A stretch of 64,000 nt of DNA. Origin: Maratus speciosus (taxonomy: Eukaryota > Arthropoda > Arachnida > Araneae > Salticidae). Positions 23,791-33,298 of the stretch are shown here, piece after piece. Position 1 is the first letter of the stretch; the number at the start of each line of letters is the position of its first letter. Below the pieces are notes generated by a model. It worked only from the letters and a program-made list of their open reading frames with translations. It was not told the origin of the DNA and did no database searches. A program made the position numbers and the translations under genes. The stretch is taken from positions 443,164,619 to 443,228,618 of the forward strand of contig OZ010786.1 of assembly GCA_963932465.1 (NCBI GenBank), written 5' to 3'.

Positions 23791-24359
23791 TCACTGAGGA
23801 AGGGGTTCGAGGAGTCCTCGAAACGATCGTATGTGTGTTTTTTATCGTTCTGTACGTTATTTGTGCGTAAAATTGGTTGTTTAAGATTTTAGCTTTTTAT
23901 TACAATTCGCACAAAGTTTAATCTATGTTTAAAATTTTTTTGTTAAAATCTTTAAATGGTTATAAAATTATTTAATTCCAAAATATGTAATACCCAACTT
24001 TAGGCATTCCTATTGTTCTGTCATATATGTATGCATATATAATCCGCTGTTTGTGAAACCATATGCGAAGTTGAAATGATACTTTGTATTTGCTAGTAAA
24101 TAACAGAGAAAATTTTGTCTGTCTGCTTTGTTGATAAAATTTTTCTCTTTGTCCCCCACCCCCTCCGTGTGGGGTTAAGTGCAGGAATTATTACTGTTGA
24201 ACGCATTATGTAAAAAAAGCTATTATTAAATTATTTTTAATAGTGACTATTTCTTTTAAGTGTTATTTAATATGATATAAAGTTATTTCATATATAAAAT
24301 GATATTTTGTTGACTTCTCTTCCTTGTGAATCAATAAAGTATGCGAAAAATAAATGTAA
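23791..24359. other. Spacer with tight hairpin
   Basis: At about 23806-23826 TTCGAGGA and TCCTCGAA form a perfect hairpin just after CTGAGGAAGG and just before ACGATCG. This arrangement resembles the terminal hairpin seen in Penelope-like tails, here on the strand opposite to the RT fragment. The rest is AT-rich. Confidence 0.4.
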
Positions 24360-24490
24360 CCATATTTGTATATCACTCCAAAAATCATAAGAATTTTTAG
24401 ACATTGATAACGATATCATTGAGCGGGGGGGGGGGGGTCGGGAGAGGATAACGCATAATATCGTAAGGGGGGATGCAAAATAATAAACAC
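24360..24490 (+). repeat. Second G-rich transposon-like end
   Basis: AACGATATCATTGAGC, a run of 13 G and ATATCGTAAGGGGGGATG resemble the block at 22960-23030 in the same orientation. Element class is unknown. Confidence 0.4.
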
Positions 24491-25013
24491 AACCAAAAAA
24501 AAAATCGGTCTGCGTTACATACTTTTTCAAAAAAATGCTCATTCGAAAAAACCTTCTGATTTCTTTCTTTCTGTTTTTTTTTTCTTCTTTTTTTTTCGAA
24601 AGAAATAAATTTACATTGACGGCTGATGTCAATAATATTTTTTTAAGCTGTCAGGTATGGAAAATAAAGTATAATTACTTTAAAATAATAGTTACAATAA
24701 AAATATTGAAATTTAATGAATTTAATAAAAATTTTATTTATAACTAGTAAATTACAATAGTGTACTGTGCAATTATTATTTGCTGGCATGTTTGAGTTTA
24801 ACTGAAATGTGATAAAAGTTCAGTAATGTTATATATATTCGTATAGATTGGGCATAAAACTTTCTTTTTTTATATTGAACGATGTATTGGAATTTCACAT
24901 GAATGAATTTTTAAGTGTAACGAATTTAGTAAGTCGCCTCTAGAAATTCAGTGTAACGAGATTTTACTGTACATAAGTTTAAAGAATAAAGTTTCTTTCC
25001 CGGAAAAGGACGA
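24491..25013. other. Intergenic, nothing recognised
   Basis: AT-rich, with T-rich low complexity near 24560-24600. The last part (from about 24950) belongs to the tandem unit that continues beyond the MITE. Confidence 0.4.
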
Positions 25014-25229
25014 TTAACCCCTTAATTCTCGCTTCCGTGATATTCACGGGCTGTGTCTTTTATTCAGATTGTTTGATTCCCACCAGTTTTATAAAATAGT
25101 GCAATTTGCTTCATTAAGGTATCATTTTACCTGTCACTAAATAAGTTGAATATTTCTTTTTCAAAAAGTGGTGCCATTAAACAATTTGAATTTTTTAACC
25201 GTAATTTAATGCGATCGTTAAGGGATTAA
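25014..25229. mobile_element. TTAA-flanked MITE in tandem unit copy 3
   Basis: TTAA at 25014-25017 and 25226-25229. The body shares CCCACCAGTTTTAT and AAAAAGTGGTG with the family at 0.6 and 26.1 kb. The empty site is visible in copy 1 near 19376 (ACGATTACGGCG). Termini are moderately diverged. Confidence 0.65.
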
Positions 25230-25804
25230 GACGATTTCAGGGTTAAGAATTTCCCCTATAATCGCAAAGATATATATAAACATTTATGAAACATATTTTA
25301 AGTTAATGCGTAAATAGAAAAAATAATGCATAGTAAAGAACAAAACAATCAAAGTTGACCAAGCGAAAAAGTAAAGAACGTAATGTAATGAAGTAATCTT
25401 ATACATGTGCTAGAAGGAAAAATTTGGTTACATAATTTTACAAATCAAATTTCTTATATTTATGGAACCTTATTTGTTTTTTTGCTTGTGGCATAGTTTT
25501 CTTCATATAAAAAACCGGAGAATTCCACATACTAAGAGAAAGGCTGGAAAATATATTTCAAAAAATTCTTATGAATAGCTTTTGTTTCGTATATATGCAT
25601 TGAAATGACAACTTAATCAATAACTTAAACAACTTAATCAAACAACTTTATCAATAACTTAAACAATAACTTAATCTCTTATTAGCATTTTCACATAGCA
25701 TAAAACTTGATATAATTAATTAAAAATATTGAGAAATAAATGTTCTTCCTGAATTTTAGAATTATAGAGACAAAATATTAGGTGCCCGCACAAGTCGGTA
25801 TATA
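25230..25804 (+). repeat. Dispersed tandem unit, copy 3 (first part)
   Basis: Shares CGCAAAGATA, ACATTTATGAAACATATTTT, AACGTAATGTAATGAAGTAATC and TTGCTTGTGGCA with other copies. Near 25610-25680 a CAATAACTTAAAC-type minisatellite has expanded locally. The unit is interrupted at 25804 by a Tigger element and resumes at 31512. Confidence 0.7.
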
Positions 25805-26051
25805 CAGTATGACTTCAAAAATTCGGCATTCAGAAATCAGGCAATTTCAAAAATCCGGCATCAAAACCATCTTTTCGCTTCCTTTTTCTTTTACACTTTT
25901 AAGTTATGGGAGGAGAAATGTAGCAATTCTTTATGAATTAAAAACTTCAAGATTTAAAGTAAAAATGCAAAAAAAGAATATTTGACCTTTTTTTTTAATT
26001 TGTCAGAGGCGATTATTTTCTGAACAAATTTTTCAGAAACTGCACTGTTGC

Positions 26052-26260
26052 TTAACCCCTTGGGAACGAGCGACACGTAACATGTGCCGCATAAAGCGCT
26101 CAGAATCCTTGTTTTTCCTCACAAGTAAAACTTTACTGAAAAATTTGCCTTATTTAATAAGCGCATTTTCTCGATTCAAGAAGACACAAATTTCTGTTTT
26201 TAAAAAACGGTGACAAAAGATTAAAAATTTCGTAAAAGGCTCCCGTCCCGAAGGGGTTAA
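26052..26260. mobile_element. TTAA-flanked MITE nested in Tigger 2
   Basis: TTAA at 26052-26055 and 26257-26260 bound 201 bp with inverted tips CCCCTTGGGAACGAG and the complement of CCCCTTCGGGACGGGAG. The interior shares AAAAAACGGTGACAAAAGATTAAAAATTTCG with the copy at 0.6 kb. Confidence 0.88.
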
Positions 26261-26269
26261 TAAAAGGAG

Positions 26270-26733
26270 CAATTTTTGGTACAGATTTGATGAATGCGTG
26301 GCATAATATATGTTCGGAACGAATTTTCGGCACTGGCGAATTCTATGAGACGAAATAATTTTCATACTTTCACATTTACTGTGGAAAGGCGGCAATTTAT
26401 GACCTGCCTGAACACGCAAAATCTGAAAATCCAGTAAGTGTCTAAAAAAGGTATATAGATAAGCAATTGCCGAAAATGCATCAACAACGAATGATTTACC
26501 GGACAGTGAGATCACTGACGCTGTGCTAAATATAACCGCAGGTAATGCTAGTAGCAGCTCAAAAGACGAGGAGGAACAACCGGCAGAAGAGAAGGTGTCA
26601 CTAGAAAAATGCATAAAATTGACTGGAGAGTTAATATATGTTTTATAGAAACGAGACTGTATTTCCGAAATAGACATTCTTCATTTGTATAAAATTAAAA
26701 AAATTAAAAAAAAAAAACTTGTTAAAGAACAGA
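26270..26733 (+). pseudogene. Tigger transposase C-terminal remnant
   Basis: The plus-strand translation around 26285-26330 (LMNAWHNICSERIFGTGEFY) corresponds to the region of pogo/Tigger transposases usually read as DAWxxVxxxTIxNCFxxAGF. Frame 26469-26639 then gives an acidic C-terminus, DSEITDAVLNITAGN and KDEEEQPAEEKVSLEKCIKL, the expected tail downstream of the DDE domain. A TAG at 26647 and a frame change break it. The catalytic domain is absent in this copy. The 175-residue frame on the opposite strand is the shadow of this region. Confidence 0.6.
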
Positions 26734-26738
26734 CAAGT

Positions 26739-26989
26739 TGTTGAAAATAATCACAGCATTACATTAAATTCTTATTAATTTCTTTTTGTACAACTACGTT
26801 TCTCGTGATTGGTTGTTTAATGTAGCTTTCTTTCACGGCCGCCAATTCCCGGCTTGGGCCTTGCAAAATCTATAAATACCTGTAAATTTTCTGTTTTCTT
26901 TCAGTATGTTTGTGTAATTGTTCTTGTTAATATCAAATATACTCACTTCGATCCACGTCTTTATGTCTGCCTTTTTATTTATTTTAACA
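26739..26989 (+). repeat. copia 5' LTR
   Basis: Length 251 bp, TG...CA termini. TATAAATA at 26871-26878 is a likely core promoter element. The sequence just downstream, CAGCAGAGCG at the junction, is the likely primer-binding area. Its AGCAGAG could pair with the acceptor stem of an initiator tRNA-Met, but the match does not start with TGG, so primer choice is unresolved. Confidence 0.95.
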
Positions 26990-27125
26990 GCAGAGCGTTG
27001 GTTCTAGCAAGTGTTGAAATGAGCTGCGAGACATACTGACGCCGTTATTTTTCTGTTTTTCATTTCTGCTGGGATTTTGAGTGAAAAAGATTTTATCTTA
27101 CTTTTTATATATTTTATCGAGCAGA

Positions 27126-30100
27126 ATGGATTCTTCAAAGGATGTTTACGGCATCCCTCTTTTTGAAGGTGATGGAAAAGTTTTTTCGGTATGGAAACGA
27201 AGAGTAATGGCAATTTTTGCTGCTAAAGAATTGGAAAAATTCTTGGAAATTGAAGCGGCTCCCGACAATGCCGCCGATGTCGTGAAAGCAAAAAAGGCTT
27301 ACGCTTTATTATTATCATTATTAAGTAATAATGTTCTTGCATCACTTCAAGATGAAAATACAGCTCATAAAATTTCGAATACATTAGAACGCACTTATGA
27401 TACAAAGCGTGCAGTGAATCAAATTTTAATTCGGAAGAGATTGGCAACGATTAAGAAAGATCGTACAGTTTCTATGAGAAATCACATTGATGAAATAAAT
27501 AAATTAATTTCGGATCTTAAGCTGTCTGGGGCAGAAGTTAATGAAACGGATACTATTGTTTATATTTTGATGTCATTGCCTCAGGAATTTGAAAATGTTA
27601 AGATTGTTTTAGAAAACCAACCGAATTCTGTTTTGACATTAGATTTCGTGACACAAAGATTATTAGATGCTGAAGCACTTCTTTTGGATTCAAAGAAAGA
27701 AAAAGTATATACTAAGGCTGCTCATGATAATACTGTATTTGTGTCGACTCGCAAAGAATTCTTTTGTAAAATTTGCAACTCTAAAGGGCATACAGCGAAA
27801 TATTGTAGAAAGAAAATTACTTGCCATTCTTGTGGAAAATTCGGACACATAAAACGTAACTGTAAAGCTGTTAAAAATTCAAATGAAGAAAAATTTGCCT
27901 CTTCAGCTGCTTCTTTCGTGGCTGGAAATGCTTCCAGGAAAAGGAATGAATTTATAGTAGATTCCGGAGCAACTTCCCATATGTGTTCTAATGAGAATTA
28001 TTTCGCATCCTTAGTACCTTCTTCAGGAACTATTAAATGCGCATCAAAAACAACGAATCTAGAAATCAAAGGTATTGGAAATATTAATGGAAAACTGTCA
28101 AATGGAATGGAAATTACTTTAAAGGATGTCCTTTATGTTCCAGACTTAAACGGGCAACTCATTTCCGTTAGGAAAATTGAAAGTGCAAATTATACAGTTA
28201 TTTTCAAGAACCAAAAAGTATTTATCGAAAAAGGAAGAAACCGTTTTTACTTCGGTGAACGGGATTTGAATGGACAATACGTAAGTGACTTTGTCCCTGT
28301 TTACGAAACCGTTCTTACTTCAAAGAAAAATCATTGTGATATCTGGCATCGCAGACTTGGTCATCCGAGTGACAAAGTATTGAAAGATATGAAGCTTCCG
28401 GTACCTGATTCTTTTTGGGATATTTGTGCTCGGGCAAAACAGAGTGCAACACCAATGGGAAGAGGACCAAGAAAAAGAGAAACCAAGCCAATGACTTTGA
28501 TTCATAGTGACGTTTGTGGACCTATTTTTCCGACAACCTTTTCTGGCGAGTGCTATTTTATGACTCTTATCGATGATTTTTCTCGTTTTACTGAAGTACG
28601 TTTACTGAAACATAAAAGTGAAGTCTCAGAAGAATTAAAAATGTTCTTAAAATCCAACCCTACAGTGAAGAAAATTAGATGTGATAACGGGAAGGAATAT
28701 TTTTCTAATGATTTAGTGAATTTTACTAGAGATCTTGGTATAGTGATAGATCCCGCTCCTCCATACACGCAATCTTTGAATGGAGTAGCTGAACGCTGCA
28801 ATAGGTCGCTTCTGAATATAGGACGTGCTTTGATTGCTGAATCAAATTTACCAAAGACTTTTTGGGGTCAAGCTATCCTTTCAGCAGCTTACTTGAAAAA
28901 CCGAATGCCAAGCAGCACTATTGAGAACAAAACTCCGTACTTCCTGAAATATGGAGAAGAAGCCGATTTCAAGCACATACGTGTTTTTGGATGCAGTGCT
29001 TACATGTTAATTCCTTCCGTTCATCGAAAGAAGCTTGACGATAGGTCTAAACAAATGATCTTCATTGGTTATTCTTCAATGGGATATAGATTACTAGATC
29101 CTGAAACGAAACGCATAACTGTATCAAGAAATGTGAAATTCGACGAAGAGAAAAAGGAAAATGTTCAGTCGAAACAATACATTCTAGAAAATTCAGAACC
29201 AGTCGATAATGAAATTGATCCAGATGTTCTAGAAAATACGAGTGATGAATTAGATGATCCTGAAGAGAAAGAAGACAAAACAAGAAAATCTGAAAGATTT
29301 AAAAAGCAACCTCTACGGTATCCAGATCCTGAAGTTTACGAAGCATTACTTTGCCAACAAGAAACATTAACGTTTGATGATATCAGATCCCTCCCTAGTG
29401 ATGAACAACGCTTGTGGAAAGAAGCTATGGACGCGGAGATTGAAAGTATGAAAATCAACGATGTCTGGGATCTTGAAAAATTACCACCTGACAAACGACC
29501 TATTTCCTGCAAATGGGTATTTACCATCAAAAGAGATGGTCGACATAAGGCAAGACTCGTAGCTCGTGGATTTATGCAAAAAGAAGGGCTAGACTATAGT
29601 GAAACCTTTTCCCCTGTAATAAGTATGCCAGCTTTACGTTTGGTTCTTATTTTGATTTTAAATGAAGACTTATATGCATCTGTGTTAGATGTTAAAACAG
29701 CGTTCCTGAATGGTAAGTTAAATGAACTTGTTTTTATGGATCAGCCGCAAGGCTATGATGATAAAAGTGGGCGAAAGTGTAAACTTAAAAGAAGTTTATA
29801 TGGTTTAAAACAAGCCCCACGACAATGGTTTGAAAGGTTTCATGAATTTATTTCAAAGTTAAATTTTAAATCTTGTGATAATCAACCTTGTATTTTTATT
29901 CGGTATAATAATGATCATAAAATAATTATTGCTTTGTATGTAGATGATATGTTAATTGCAGGTTCAGATGTAAATGAAACTAATGTAGTTATTTCCCTAT
30001 TACATAACGAGTTTCACATGTCAAAATCGCAAAGTGTTTCAGAATTTCTAGGTATTCAAATGAAATTCAATTCTGATAGTTTAATAATGGGTCAAGAGTC

Positions 30101-30875
30101 TTACATAATTAAATTGTTAAGTAAGTTTAATATGCTAGATTGTAAACCCAGTGACATTCCTATTTCTCCTAAGTCCACCCCATCTGATTTCAAAAATGGT
30201 AAACCTTTTAATGGCCCATATCGTGAACTTGCAGGTTGTTTATTATATTTAGCTTATATTTCTCGACCTGATATTTTGTATGCTATTAACTGTTTAAGTC
30301 AATTGCAAGAAAATCCTACTGAAATTGCATGGAAAGCACTTAAGAAAATCTTAAGATATTTAAAAGAAACATTATCTTTAAAACTTGTGTATAAAAAGCA
30401 AAATTCTGATCCTAAATTATCCATGTATGTTGATGCTGATTGGGGGGCTAACACAAATGACCGCAAATCAGTAACAGGTTATATTTTAATGTTTTGTAAC
30501 ATGCCTGTTCTGTGGTGTTGTAATAAACAAAAATCAGTTGCTTTATCGTCAACTGAAGCTGAAGTCATTGCTTTAACTAAAAGTTTGCAAGACTTGTTAT
30601 GGTTTAAAAATATTGCTAGTGAAATTGTAAATATTAAGGATTTAGTAATTTTTGAGGATAATCAATCATGTATAAAATGTATCAGTAATGAGAGTAATTA
30701 TGGTAGAATGAAACACATTGATATTAAATTGAAATTTGTTCGCAATATTATAAAAGAAAATAACATCAAAATTGAATATGTTCCTACGAATATGCAAATT
30801 GCTGATTTATTTACAAAGGCATTACCTAAAGTTAAATTTTATGAACTATTATTTCTTTGTTGTTTGTACAAGTAA
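27126..30875 (+). CDS. copia-type Gag-Pol polyprotein, 1249 aa, intact
   Basis: Encodes the structural protein and all enzymes for copying the element through an RNA intermediate in cytoplasmic particles. I chose the ATG at 27126 (MDSSKDVYGIP) over the in-frame one at 27081, because the 15 extra residues are hydrophobic and not typical of copia Gag. Domains in order: Gag/UBN2-like (about 1-200); two CCHC zinc knuckles (about 214-227 and 233-246); aspartic protease with DSGATSHM (about 279); GAG-pre-integrase with HRRLGH (408-413); integrase core with D462, D520 and E556, a D-D-35-E spacing; reverse transcriptase ending in YVDDM (940-941 catalytic); RNase H with VDADWG (about 1103), SSTEAE and an EDNQ motif. 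Order PR-IN-RT-RH defines Ty1/copia. Odd point: the HHCC zinc finger has W431 where the first Cys is expected (FWDIC). Confidence 0.97.
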   Translation: MDSSKDVYGIPLFEGDGKVFSVWKRRVMAIFAAKELEKFLEIEAAPDNAADVVKAKKAYALLLSLLSNNVLASLQDENTAHKISNTLERTYDTKRAVNQILIRKRLATIKKDRTVSMRNHIDEINKLISDLKLSGAEVNETDTIVYILMSLPQEFENVKIVLENQPNSVLTLDFVTQRLLDAEALLLDSKKEKVYTKAAHDNTVFVSTRKEFFCKICNSKGHTAKYCRKKITCHSCGKFGHIKRNCKAVKNSNEEKFASSAASFVAGNASRKRNEFIVDSGATSHMCSNENYFASLVPSSGTIKCASKTTNLEIKGIGNINGKLSNGMEITLKDVLYVPDLNGQLISVRKIESANYTVIFKNQKVFIEKGRNRFYFGERDLNGQYVSDFVPVYETVLTSKKNHCDIWHRRLGHPSDKVLKDMKLPVPDSFWDICARAKQSATPMGRGPRKRETKPMTLIHSDVCGPIFPTTFSGECYFMTLIDDFSRFTEVRLLKHKSEVSEELKMFLKSNPTVKKIRCDNGKEYFSNDLVNFTRDLGIVIDPAPPYTQSLNGVAERCNRSLLNIGRALIAESNLPKTFWGQAILSAAYLKNRMPSSTIENKTPYFLKYGEEADFKHIRVFGCSAYMLIPSVHRKKLDDRSKQMIFIGYSSMGYRLLDPETKRITVSRNVKFDEEKKENVQSKQYILENSEPVDNEIDPDVLENTSDELDDPEEKEDKTRKSERFKKQPLRYPDPEVYEALLCQQETLTFDDIRSLPSDEQRLWKEAMDAEIESMKINDVWDLEKLPPDKRPISCKWVFTIKRDGRHKARLVARGFMQKEGLDYSETFSPVISMPALRLVLILILNEDLYASVLDVKTAFLNGKLNELVFMDQPQGYDDKSGRKCKLKRSLYGLKQAPRQWFERFHEFISKLNFKSCDNQPCIFIRYNNDHKIIIALYVDDMLIAGSDVNETNVVISLLHNEFHMSKSQSVSEFLGIQMKFNSDSLIMGQESYIIKLLSKFNMLDCKPSDIPISPKSTPSDFKNGKPFNGPYRELAGCLLYLAYISRPDILYAINCLSQLQENPTEIAWKALKKILRYLKETLSLKLVYKKQNSDPKLSMYVDADWGANTNDRKSVTGYILMFCNMPVLWCCNKQKSVALSSTEAEVIALTKSLQDLLWFKNIASEIVNIKDLVIFEDNQSCIKCISNESNYGRMKHIDIKLKFVRNIIKENNIKIEYVPTNMQIADLFTKALPKVKFYELLFLCCLYK

Positions 30876-30950
30876 TGTTTAAATTGTGTCATATTATTAT
30901 TAATGATTGATTTCAAGAAATTTCTTTGGTTTCTGATGTAATGCTAGATT

Positions 30951-30959
30951 ATGGGCGGG
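30951..30959 (+). other. copia polypurine tract
   Basis: ATGGGCGGG immediately precedes the 3' LTR and is the expected plus-strand primer site for reverse transcription, although it holds pyrimidines at the second and sixth positions. Confidence 0.7.
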
Positions 30960-31210
30960 TGTTGAAAATAATCACAGCATTACATTAAATTCTTATTAAT
31001 TTCTTTTTGTACAACTATGTTTCTTGTGATTGGTTGTTTAATGTAGCTTTCTTTCACGGCCGCCAATTCCCGGCTTGGGCCTTGCAAAATCTATAAATAC
31101 CTGTAAATTTTCTGTTTTCTTTCAGTATGTTTGTGTAATTGTTCTTGTTAATATCAAATATACTAACTTCGATCCACGTCTTTATGTCTGCCTTTTTATT
31201 TATTTTAACA
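30960..31210 (+). repeat. copia 3' LTR
   Basis: 251 bp, three substitutions from the 5' LTR. TATAAATA is at 31092-31099. It is followed by the second CAAGT. Confidence 0.95.
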
Positions 31211-31511
31211 CAAGTAATTAAAGCAAACAAAGTTGGCATGGATGATTCCGAAATTACAAGAGAAGAAATAATCTCCCTCTTTATTGCAGTTTTTTTTCCC
31301 GTAATATAGATAATATCAATTAAAGTAAGTTTATTTTATTCTTAATTTTCTCTTTTTCTTACATAATTATCACTCAATAATGAATTAAATTATGGATAAA
31401 GGTACCATTACGAATATAGTATTACTTTTAATATTCCTTCAAAAATAAGGAATTTTGAAAAATCCGGCATAGTCACGGTCCCGATGATGCCGGATTTTCG
31501 AAGTTACACTG

Positions 31512-31597
31512 TAATATATTTTAGGAGTGCTAATCAGCCGAGTGTGTCGCTTGACCGCGACACATAAAGTATCTCACTGGCTTTCCCTAACAATGAA
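31512..31597 (+). repeat. Tandem unit copy 3 (second part)
   Basis: After Tigger 2 the unit resumes with ATATATTTTAGGAGTGCTAATCAGCC and GTGTGTCGCTTGACC. The same order is seen uninterrupted near 41810-41880 in copy 4. Confidence 0.65.
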
Positions 31598-31833
31598 TGT
31601 TATGATTAAGCATGTGTAAATAATTTTGCATATATGTTTAATGATTCATAAAATAATAGCTATAAAAAGGATTTGCATTAGGATTTGTATTTGTTGGCCT
31701 TACATGTTTATTAGGTAGCTTTCATTACAAAAAGCTACCTATTGCAGCCGTTCGGAGGAAAGCGATTTAAAAAAAATTTGGTATATTTTCATCGATCATG
31801 ACCCCCAAACCCCGATACCACCCTCCGTTCCAA

Positions 31834-31836
<3 letters not shown>

Positions 31837-31882
<46 letters not shown>
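31837..31882. repeat. (TA)n microsatellite
   Basis: About 23 TA units belonging to family A copy 2; the Tigger 1 target. Related tracts lie at 38413-38448, 38890-38924 and 35675-35707. Confidence 0.95.
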
Positions 31883-31887
<5 letters not shown>

Positions 31888-32390
31888 GAACCCCGTTAAT
31901 ACGCGAATTAAGGGATCGATCAAATTTCGCGTATTAAATGGGTTCGCGTATTAAGCGAAGGTCACGAATTTTCGTCCAGTGGTCCGTGCAGTAACAACCT
32001 ATACGGACAAAACGCATCTCTTTGAGTTCTGTTGTTTAGCGTTTAAAGACATAAAATGACATTTTATTTGTTTTAATTATTATGTGCTTATTAAGCAGAA
32101 ACGTTTGAAAGCTGTAAATTCAAATAAGCGTTATTATCTTAGGTAAAAATCCAAGAAGTCTTTTCAAATTTAGATTTTTTATGTATGACACATAAAATGG
32201 AACAAAACGAACACAAAATTTCTGCTAACCATGTTAACTAAAACTAATGTTAACAAAATTAAAATCCGTGTTAGCTGTACAGAACAAATAGGGAACAGTG
32301 TTGATAATAATAAAAAATGAATATAAAAAACAAAAATTAAAATTTGATAAAGTCAATAATGACATAAAAATTACGTTTTGGAAAAGTAGC

Positions 32391-33298
32391 TACAGGATCT
32401 GTCCAGAAAGTAATGAGACTTCCATAAAATTCGTTTATCTGAAGATAATTTTACAGACACTTAATATTCTTCAAAATAGCCTGCTCCTGCATTAATACAC
32501 CTTTGCCAATCACTCCGCCACCCATTTAGGACCGCATGGAAGTCTTCTACTGGGATGCTGTTCAGAATCTACGTTGCTTATTTCTGAAAGTTCATCAGAT
32601 TGTCAAAACGCTGACCTTGTATGCTGCATTTTTACCGAGGAAACAGAAAAAAGTCCGGCGGCGACAGTTCGGGGCTGTACGATGGTTGGGGCAGCGTTGC
32701 TAGTGCCAGAGTTGCTGTGTTTTGCCAGGAATTGAGTCCCTTTGAAGGAACCAGATTGGCACAAATTTTCTGCATTTGAAGTTCTTTCGTGACGATTTGA
32801 TGCACAATCAATTTTGTAAGTCCCAACGTCTCCGCAATCATTCAGACACTCATCTGATGATCAGATACCAAAACCGCTTTAATTTTAGTCACATTGTCTG
32901 AAGTTTGAGTACTTGATGGACGCCTAGTGTGTTGTTCGTCATCGACGCCCTCTCTACTGTCTTTCAAGGCTTTGTGCCACCTAAACATTTGAGCCTTGTA
33001 CAAAGAATCTTGCCGATAGGCTTCTTGTAACATGGCAAGCATATCAGTAGCCGATTTGTTTAGCGTTTCACAAAATGCTATGGCGTATCGCTGCTCGACA
33101 CTCCGTTGAATTCTGAAAACCTAACGCCACTTTCAAAAACGTGTCTCCGTGCGCTACAAAGGCTCAAGGCCAACTCACTTCCACTAGATTTTATAACTTA
33201 CATTCATCATCGCACGTACCGCCCGCAAACTACGTTTCTTCGGCCTTGTGCTTGGCACAAAAAAATCAAGACTTGTGACTTCCTGGACAGACCCTGTA
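32391..33298 (-). mobile_element. Internally deleted mariner-like transposon
   Basis: TA at 32391-32392 and 33297-33298 flank inverted tips: CAGGATCTGTCCAGAAAGTA on the left, and in reverse complement CAGGGTCTGTCCAGGAAGT on the right. At 904 bp it is shorter than a full mariner (about 1.3 kb). The transposase remnant on the minus strand has lost its middle. Confidence 0.9.
32405..33110 (-). pseudogene. mariner transposase pseudogene
   Basis: From about 33110 downward the translation gives FRIQRSVEQRYAIAFCETLN, then LAMLQEAYRQDSLYKAQMF and VDDEQHTRRPSS, matching the N-terminal paired-like helix-turn-helix region. IAETLGLTKLIVHQIVTKEL and the KICANLVP segment follow. The next 90 or so residues are missing, including the first catalytic Asp. 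The frame joins directly to PQPSYSPELSPPDFFLFPR, which holds the last catalytic Asp (of DD34D), and then a C-terminus with LKGKRFDN and DWQRCINAGAGYFE. Stops interrupt both halves. Dead copy. Confidence 0.85.

Larger units (their letters stand above)
26734..31215 (+). mobile_element. Full-length Ty1/copia LTR retrotransposon
   Basis: Two 251 bp LTRs (26739-26989 and 30960-31210) begin TGTTG and end AACA. They are flanked by the 5-bp target duplication CAAGT (26734-26738, 31211-31215). The LTRs differ at only three positions (C/T, C/T, C/A), about 1.2%, so insertion is recent. One uninterrupted gag-pol frame lies between them. It sits inside Tigger 2 in the same orientation. Structure, order of domains and an intact frame suggest the copy may be active or only recently silent. 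Confidence 0.97.
25803..31513 (+). mobile_element. Tigger/pogo-like DNA transposon (Tigger 2), hosting copia
   Basis: TA at 25803-25804 and 31512-31513 flank inverted ends. The left tip is CAGTATGACTTCAAAAATTC, and the right tip in reverse complement is CAGTGTAACTTCGAAAATCC followed by GGCA. A transposase remnant is at about 26270-26730. A TTAA MITE (26056-26256) and the copia element (26739-31210) were inserted later. The fourth tandem unit copy near 41800 shows the empty site. It is immobile unless helped in trans. Confidence 0.8.

Noticed and set aside
23795..23835. Complete hammerhead ribozyme
   Set aside because: The CTGA-GA and GAAAC boxes are only partly present and the core CUGAUGA is altered; kept only as a hairpin.
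24288..24632. 114-residue minus-strand frame
   Set aside because: Built from poly-T and G-run low-complexity DNA.
26150..26677. 175-residue minus-strand open frame
   Set aside because: It runs antisense through the Tigger 2 transposase remnant and a MITE; no domain motif, and the plus strand explains the region.
27081..27125. Upstream ATG as start of the copia polyprotein
   Set aside because: The 15 added residues are hydrophobic and unlike copia Gag; the next ATG gives a typical Gag N-terminus.
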